The notes under the pieces: model-generated
The model's database searches: none
What the model was told of the DNA's origin: nothing
Seen by the model: only the letters and a program-made list of their open reading frames with translations
Source of the DNA: Moringa oleifera
Lineage: Eukaryota; Streptophyta; Magnoliopsida; Brassicales; Moringaceae
Length of the DNA stretch: 64,000 nt
NCBI GenBank assembly: GCA_021397835.1
Contig: JAJFZO010000407.1
Location: 5,704,001-5,768,000 of the forward strand
Reading direction: 5' to 3'
In this document: one piece after another, positions 62,558-64,000 of the stretch
How the letters are laid out: the number at the start of each line of letters is the position of its first letter
Numbering within the stretch: the stretch's first letter is position 1
Translations under genes and position numbers: made by a program

Positions 62558-63670
62558 TTTGAATCATTGGAAAACGGCCACTACCTGTAAAAATTGGTAA
62601 ATTAAATTGTATGTATATTTCCATGAGTAGCAGCTTTCCAAGTTTCCAGAAGAATCGTATAAGGTGAGATGTAAGAAGGAAATTCAAAGTGATTGTCATT
62701 GCTTCTGCAAGGAGCTATGAACTGGGAATATTAAAAAAGTCTTCTCTTTTTATCTTATATTGACTAGTCTTGATCAAGTTTGTCAAATCCAATGCGTCAC
62801 GTTCACAGTAGTTTTTTGCTTCTTTGGGCAATAGATAAATATGGGCATAATGGGGGCCTAGTAAATTCCGGATGACAAACCAAGCTTAACTCCTAATCAG
62901 CCCATGAGCCCAGAATCTTGGGATCTCTTACTATGGAGCCCGACTCTTAAACAATTTTTTAAGTTTATGCGTTGACAGAGGCTTATGCAAAGCATTTCAT
63001 TCTTGATGGCTCTTGGATAGAAGTAAAGACCATGGCAAGGTAAATCATTTGAGGGAGCAGTAGTTGACAATTGATACTGAGATGTATATAATATGTTGTG
63101 ATGGTGCAGTTTCCACACTACCCACTATGGTCATGGCACTTCAGTGGGAAGCTTGTCTGATTCATATAGTTAGTGGGCTTTTAATGATTTGTTCAGCAAC
63201 GTCTTCATCACGATGACACAGAGATCTTGCTGATCTCAATATTATTTAATAGTCATTCTTATCTGAAAATTAATGTGATTGCTGCCTAATTAATTCTCAA
63301 GAATGTTGAAAAGGAAGAAGAGGGAGCTCGAAAAGATGAAGCGAAGGCAATCCAACCCACAATTGAAGGGAAAAGTGGTAGCTTTTCTCGGATGATCATC
63401 CCGTGATAGAGAGAGACAAATACTGTTTTGGCCCACCAAAAAGGAGAGCACTGAGTAGCCGTTTCCGCCATTAACGAAGCAACACATCAGCTTCAGCAAA
63501 AACATGAAGAAATACCATATCACCAGCCACCAACGCCACCATCTCCCCTCTCTCTCCCCTATAAAAGCCCTAGCCCCCGAAACTTCCCTCCACTGAAATT
63601 TTGAAAGACATAGAGCCCAGTTTCCAGTTGGTTCTTTCTTTGCCTTCACTAGTCTTCTCATCAAGCAGCA
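62558..63670. other. Spacer and promoter of CHX copy 3
   Basis: No gene seen. A TATAAAA box at 63560-63566 lies 111 bp before the copy 3 start. The promoter does not resemble those of copies 1 and 2. Confidence 0.6.
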
Positions 63671-64000
63671 ATGACAGTCAACATAAGCAATATTAAGACC
63701 TCATCAGATGGAGCCTGGCAGGGCGATAATCCTCTAAACTACGCGTTCCCTTTGTTAGTAGTCCAAACCACCTTGATCCTCTTCACTAGCCGCTTCCTTG
63801 CCTTCCTCTTCAAACCTCTCAGGCAACCCAGAGTCGTCGCTGAGATAATAGTACGCTTCGTTACTCTCTTAATTCTCGCTTTCTTGCAAGTTTCATTTCT
63901 TGGAGCTAGTTTTTATTTCGTGCATTGTTACTGTATCAGTAGCTGATCTGGAGATGGGTTTCTTTGTTTCAGGGTGGAATTTTGCTGGGACCATCTGCTC
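63671..64000 (+). CDS. CHX: CHX18/19-type cation/H+ exchanger, copy 3 (partial, cut by window end)
   Basis: Third member of the array. Exon 1 is 63671-63850 (180 nt, as in copies 1 and 2), encodes [20 protein letters not shown] and ends RQPRVVAEII; the donor is GTACGC. Exon 2 starts at 63973 with the family sequence GGILLGPSA and runs off the window at 64000. It is more divergent from copies 1 and 2 than they are from each other. Function as for the other copies, assuming the unseen part is intact. Confidence 0.85.

Overview
The window is nuclear DNA from a flowering plant, most likely a eudicot. The evidence is plant-only gene families (ATL RING-H2 ligases, CHX exchangers, KNL2, plant-type FUSC proteins), GT-AG introns in AT-rich surroundings, TATA and telo-box promoter motifs, and long AT-rich spacers full of microsatellites. 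I cannot name the species. I found no CRISPR array, operon, or intact transposon.

Layout from left to right. 1-2979: first coding exon of a Golgi GT14 glycosyltransferase (minus strand); its remaining exons lie outside the window. 4967-5497 and 6888-7382: two intronless ATL-type RING-H2 E3 ligases (minus). 10240-12785: an SLT1-type HSP20-like protein with a spliced 5' leader that carries an upstream ORF. 14335-16926: cytosolic HSP70, convergent to SLT1, with a TATA box and a heat-shock element. 18841-21954: a FUSC-family membrane protein. 22694-22807: the 37-residue OST4 subunit (minus), with a long 5'UTR intron. 25673-27826: a CUE-domain protein. 28790-30694: a mitochondrial-type single-RRM protein (minus), head-to-head with 31123-38835, the kinetochore gene KNL2. 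40392-43126: ORC2 (minus), head-to-head with histone H4 at 44285-44596. 46351-48524: an ALY/THO4 mRNA-export adaptor (minus), followed by tRNA-Val(AAC) at 48665-48738. 51500-64000: a tandem array of CHX18/19-type cation/H+ exchangers, two complete and one cut by the window end.

Several neighbours share a theme: replication and chromatin (ORC2, H4, KNL2, with E2F-like sites in their shared promoters), proteostasis (SLT1, HSP70, OST4, CUE and RING proteins), and nuclear or organellar RNA biology (ALY, the RRM protein).

The most unusual locus is KNL2. A tandem duplication of about 2.4 kb has copied the two exons that encode the CENPC-k centromere-targeting motif. One copy is intact. The other has lost the key Phe-Trp yet keeps an open frame. 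Upstream, two in-frame stop codons sit inside a perfect 75-nt, in-frame candidate mini-intron, so its splicing would decide whether the protein has the centromere motif at all. Other points of interest are GC-AG introns in ORC2 and in both complete CHX genes, and a triplicated module in the RRM protein's presequence.

Exon boundaries were set by hand from splice consensus, reading phase and family knowledge. No alignment or database search was run.
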